A stretch of DNA of 8,038 nucleotides from an uncultured Candidatus Berkelbacteria bacterium (GTDB lineage Bacteria; Patescibacteriota; UBA1384; CAILIB01), in NCBI GenBank assembly GCA_937895715.1, contig CALBLZ010000265.1, forward strand, positions 1-8,038. Reading direction: 5' to 3'. The notes beneath the pieces were generated by a model that saw only the letters and a list, made by a program, of their open reading frames with translations, searched no databases and was not told where the DNA came from. Of this stretch, positions 5,657 through 8,038 are shown one piece after another. The position numbers were made by a program, and so were the translations under genes. Positions within the stretch are counted from its first letter, which is position 1. Each line of letters starts with the position of its first letter.

Positions 5657-6946
5657 ATGAGCACTGCCCCTCACCCCTTTACTCAGAAACAGGCGGCCGC
5701 CACTGCTAGCCCTTTTGAACACCGCCGTTCACACCGTCGAATACGTGTTGGCATCTGGGCGGGAGCTTTTCTGCTTGTTGCAGCTGTTGGATTCTACGTG
5801 TACACCCTACGCCAGAAAACCGGTGTACTGATTCTGGAGCAGCAGGGAGTAACTCTTAATGTATCAATCAACGGGAAGGGGGTAATTCCTCAAACTAACC
5901 CGCGCGGGTATTACATTCCTCTCTACGCCGGCACCTACAAAATAGAGATAACCAAGAATGCCCAATTAGGGTACACCCAGGATATTGTCACTGAACCTGG
6001 AACAACCGTCGAGATTCGGCCAAGCTACAACCTTCTGACGAACCTACCGAACACATCACGCTCGGTTACCGTTGAGTTTTTGCGACCATCTATTGATCAG
6101 AAAAGTGTGTACTTTTTGGGTGATGGTGGCCGACGCCTCTACGAGTACACAGTTGGCTCACAGCAACAGATCCCTCTTACCGACAGTGCGCTTAGCGATG
6201 TTCGAAATGTGCAGTGGAATGGCAAACCAAATCGCGCCCTTGTCACCACAAGTTCAAGCCTGTACATCCAGGAGATAGACCGCTACAACTTTACCAGCCA
6301 GATTCGAAAGCGTGTTGCTGGCCCAGAATTCAAAAGTGCCGCTTGGGATCCGAACGAGGCAGATCGCCTCGCCGCAGCCTACTACCCTGGCTCAGGAGAG
6401 CAATCACTGGTGCTTACCGACTCACTCTTTACCAATGTGCGGCGAATAGGTTCACTTGAGGGAATGCCAACCCCAAAAATTATCTGGTCCCCAGATAGCA
6501 TGTACCTTGCACTGCTTCCACAAACTACCCGAGCTGAGGAACAAAACCTGTGGATCACCGACCTTGCTACGTATACAACTACCCAGATTACCACTACCGG
6601 CAACGTGCTTGATGCAAGCTTTAACACCGAATCCACCGGCATCTTATTCCTTACCAGTGAGAATGGCAGAACAGTCCGCAAGTACAGCGCACTCGATGGA
6701 AAGAGCCCTCAGTCGGTACCTGGAACAAATAACTTCCAAGCGATTGCCTGGAAGAACTCTCTCAGTTTCTACGAACCAAACGCAGATGGTAGTCGGATTG
6801 TACTCACAAACGTAGTAACGGGGGAGCAAAGTGTTGCGGTGAACATTAGCAATGCTGCAACGGTGCAGACGATGTATTATTATCCTAAGACAAGTACGCT
6901 GATTTTCGCCACCAATAACAGCATCTACTCCGTAGCAGTTGAGTAA
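5657..6946 (+). CDS. Membrane-anchored PEGA-like plus beta-propeller protein of the secretion operon
   Basis: A 429-residue, probably bitopic membrane protein. Residues 1-30 are basic (HRRSHRRIR), followed by a single hydrophobic helix at about 31-50, giving an N-in, C-out topology. Residues about 55-122 look like a PEGA-type beta domain: GVLILEQQGVTLNVSINGKG, then YYIPLYAGTYKIEI. From about 130 to the end are beta-propeller blades of the PD40/WD40-like kind, with repeats such as WSPDS (277-281), AWDPNEADRL and NLWITDL. The domains would lie outside the cytoplasmic membrane. Lying between VirB4 and a membrane protein gene, it is likely a scaffold or substrate-contact part of the secretion apparatus; no exact homologue is named. 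Its TAA overlaps the next ATG by one base (TAATG). No Shine-Dalgarno sequence is seen. Confidence 0.75.
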   Translation: MSTAPHPFTQKQAAATASPFEHRRSHRRIRVGIWAGAFLLVAAVGFYVYTLRQKTGVLILEQQGVTLNVSINGKGVIPQTNPRGYYIPLYAGTYKIEITKNAQLGYTQDIVTEPGTTVEIRPSYNLLTNLPNTSRSVTVEFLRPSIDQKSVYFLGDGGRRLYEYTVGSQQQIPLTDSALSDVRNVQWNGKPNRALVTTSSSLYIQEIDRYNFTSQIRKRVAGPEFKSAAWDPNEADRLAAAYYPGSGEQSLVLTDSLFTNVRRIGSLEGMPTPKIIWSPDSMYLALLPQTTRAEEQNLWITDLATYTTTQITTTGNVLDASFNTESTGILFLTSENGRTVRKYSALDGKSPQSVPGTNNFQAIAWKNSLSFYEPNADGSRIVLTNVVTGEQSVAVNISNAATVQTMYYYPKTSTLIFATNNSIYSVAVE

Positions 6947-8038
6947 TGGCAGACGCACCACTCGATCCTCAAGCCCAACCAACGGCTAATGATTACACCG
7001 CTCCGGCAACCGTAACGCCGGGACCTCCTCCTGTTGTAGCTGATTCTGGCACAGAGTCTGCAAAAGAAGCTCCCGCACCAGGTAGCTCAGGCGACAATAA
7101 AGCCCAGGTAGAAACAGACGACAACCTGTTGATCCAAGAAGTAGGAAATAAGCAGGAAGCGAAAAAGGTTGAGCCCAATAGCAGCAACAGCCTGTTAGGG
7201 CTTGCCAACATGATCGCTCCACTTCCCGGCTCGGATAGGGAAAAAGTTATCGACCAGCAACTGAAAAGCAAGGGCGATGCTACTGCTTCAAGTACCGAGG
7301 AGGGAAAAACACCTGACGGCAGCAATATCTCTGTTGAGATAGACTCGCAAACCAAACTAAAAACTGAAGGGGGGGAGGGAGAGTCTGCGACAGGCGTATC
7401 TGAATCATCTGAAAGTGGTGAAGTTGGCTCCGTCAACTCAGCTTCTGGAGATCCCACTCCTTACACAGCTGGTAGTGAATCGGGAACCGCAGCATCAGCA
7501 AACACAGAAACCCCTGCTGCAGGTACTGAGGCTTCGACCGACACGCCTGGCCAAGAGAAGCCAAAGTCTACCCTAGAAGATCTCCGTGACCGCGCAAAGG
7601 ACGAGATTAAGGAGCGCGCAGAGAAGTATGTAAAGGATAAGGCTAAGAAATTCTACGAAGATAGAGTTAAGCCAAAGGCTCCAGAAACCAAACCTGGACA
7701 ACCCGCGCGCGCGCCTGGCTCAGCTACCCCAAAACCTCCCATAGGCACACCTGGCGCCACGCCTCCTGTAACGCCACCTCCTGTAACGCCACCACCAGTT
7801 ACACCGCCACCGGTTGTGGGAGGTGTGGCTCTCGAGGGTGCTACCGCTGCTGAAGGTGCTGCTGCCGTAGGAACTGCCGGTACAGCCGCAGGCGCAGGCG
7901 CGGCTGGAGCAGCTGGGGCTGCCGCAGGCTCTGTGGTTCCAGTTGTGGGCACAATTGTCGTTGGAACAGCCGCATACGTACTCGCCAAGCGGAAAGAGGA
8001 GTCTGACCAACAAGAAGCGGAGGAGAAGGCTGGCCCAC
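6946..8038 (+). CDS. Unrecognised Pro-rich, Gly/Ala-rich membrane protein of the secretion operon, 3' truncated
   Basis: The frame is open from ATG 6946 to the window edge: 364 full codons, then one leftover base. It begins on the last base of the preceding stop (TAATG), so it is translationally coupled. Layout: residues 1-205 are polar, acidic and Ser/Thr/Ala/Pro/Gly-rich, probably disordered, with one more ordered patch (LLGLANMIAPLPG, about 78-90). About 208-245 is a charged amphipathic helix or coiled coil (LEDLRDRAKDEIKERAEKYV). Residues 272-290 are a TPPPV repeat. About 291-328 is a Gly/Ala-rich, small-residue zipper, and 329-347 a hydrophobic segment (VVPVVGTIVVGTAAYVLA) followed by KRKEE. 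I do not recognise the family. Candidates are a VirB6/VirB10-like channel subunit, a surface-exposed adhesin, or an exported substrate. The missing C-terminus would decide. Confidence 0.7.
   Translation, partial: MADAPLDPQAQPTANDYTAPATVTPGPPPVVADSGTESAKEAPAPGSSGDNKAQVETDDNLLIQEVGNKQEAKKVEPNSSNSLLGLANMIAPLPGSDREKVIDQQLKSKGDATASSTEEGKTPDGSNISVEIDSQTKLKTEGGEGESATGVSESSESGEVGSVNSASGDPTPYTAGSESGTAASANTETPAAGTEASTDTPGQEKPKSTLEDLRDRAKDEIKERAEKYVKDKAKKFYEDRVKPKAPETKPGQPARAPGSATPKPPIGTPGATPPVTPPPVTPPPVTPPPVVGGVALEGATAAEGAAAVGTAGTAAGAGAAGAAGAAAGSVVPVVGTIVVGTAAYVLAKRKEESDQQEAEEKAGP
7759..7815 (+). repeat. Tandem 15-nt coding repeat (TPPPV)
   Basis: Four consecutive units: a 12-nt ACG-CCT-CCT-GTA, then three 15-nt units encoding Thr-Pro-Pro-Pro-Val. 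Units 1 and 2 are nearly identical at the DNA level, while the last two differ mainly at third positions. The run makes a stiff proline-rich linker (residues 272-290) just before the Gly/Ala-rich membrane region, and could vary in copy number between strains. Confidence 0.8.

Noticed and set aside
5898..5909. Perfect 12-bp palindrome ACCCGCGCGGGT
   Set aside because: Lies inside the PEGA-like coding region, reads as ordinary Asn-Pro-Arg-Gly codons, and does not extend further; no partner site was seen.
6993..8038. Long open frames on the minus strand opposite the last gene (for example a Val/Pro/Ala-rich frame at 7653-7988)
   Set aside because: They are antisense to a continuous + strand frame coupled to the operon. 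Their composition mirrors the GC-rich repeats, and they show no recognisable domain.
1..8038. CRISPR array or rRNA genes
   Set aside because: No regularly spaced direct repeats with unique spacers and no rRNA-like sequence were seen.

Overview
The window looks like chromosomal DNA of a Candidate Phyla Radiation (Patescibacteria) bacterium. The main reason is the order PrgI-like membrane protein, TraC/VirB4 N-domain protein, VirB4 ATPase, then a membrane-anchored beta-propeller protein. The small degenerate metallo-beta-lactamase-fold protein with a PGEYDVQGV motif also fits this group. I cannot place it below that level from sequence alone. GC is near 50 %, stop codons include TGA, and no in-frame TGA interrupts a gene, so the standard bacterial code fits. 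All convincing genes are on the + strand and they are tightly packed.

Region 1 (1-1833) is a housekeeping run: the 3' end of an S1-domain (ribosomal protein S1-like) gene, a degenerate MBL-fold protein, and an NrnA-type DHH/DHHA1 phosphoesterase. Region 2 (about 1834-2467) holds a tRNA-Leu(UAA) with its own likely promoter and a small MazG-like (COG4997-type) nucleotide pyrophosphohydrolase. That gene sits between two imperfect inverted repeats, each overlapping a terminator-like structure. Region 3 (2468-8038) is a four-gene type IV secretion/conjugation-like operon: PrgI, a TraC-like N-domain protein, a VirB4 ATPase with Walker A and B motifs, and a PEGA plus beta-propeller protein with one membrane helix. 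It continues into a long open frame that runs off the right edge and encodes a disordered, proline-rich, then Gly/Ala-rich membrane protein.

The operon probably builds an envelope-spanning machine. VirB4 and the TraC-like protein would be the cytoplasmic energising module, PrgI the small inner-membrane partner, the PEGA/propeller protein an outward-facing scaffold, and the last protein an unrecognised membrane-associated component or substrate.

Less ordinary signals: (a) the inverted repeats around the MazG-like gene, whose hairpin cores differ in sequence but both stay self-complementary; (b) two genes whose -10 boxes end exactly 6 nt before the ATG, predicting leaderless mRNAs; (c) no Shine-Dalgarno sequence at any start; (d) a near-identical tandem octamer, GCCTAGTC-like, placed just before two unrelated start codons.
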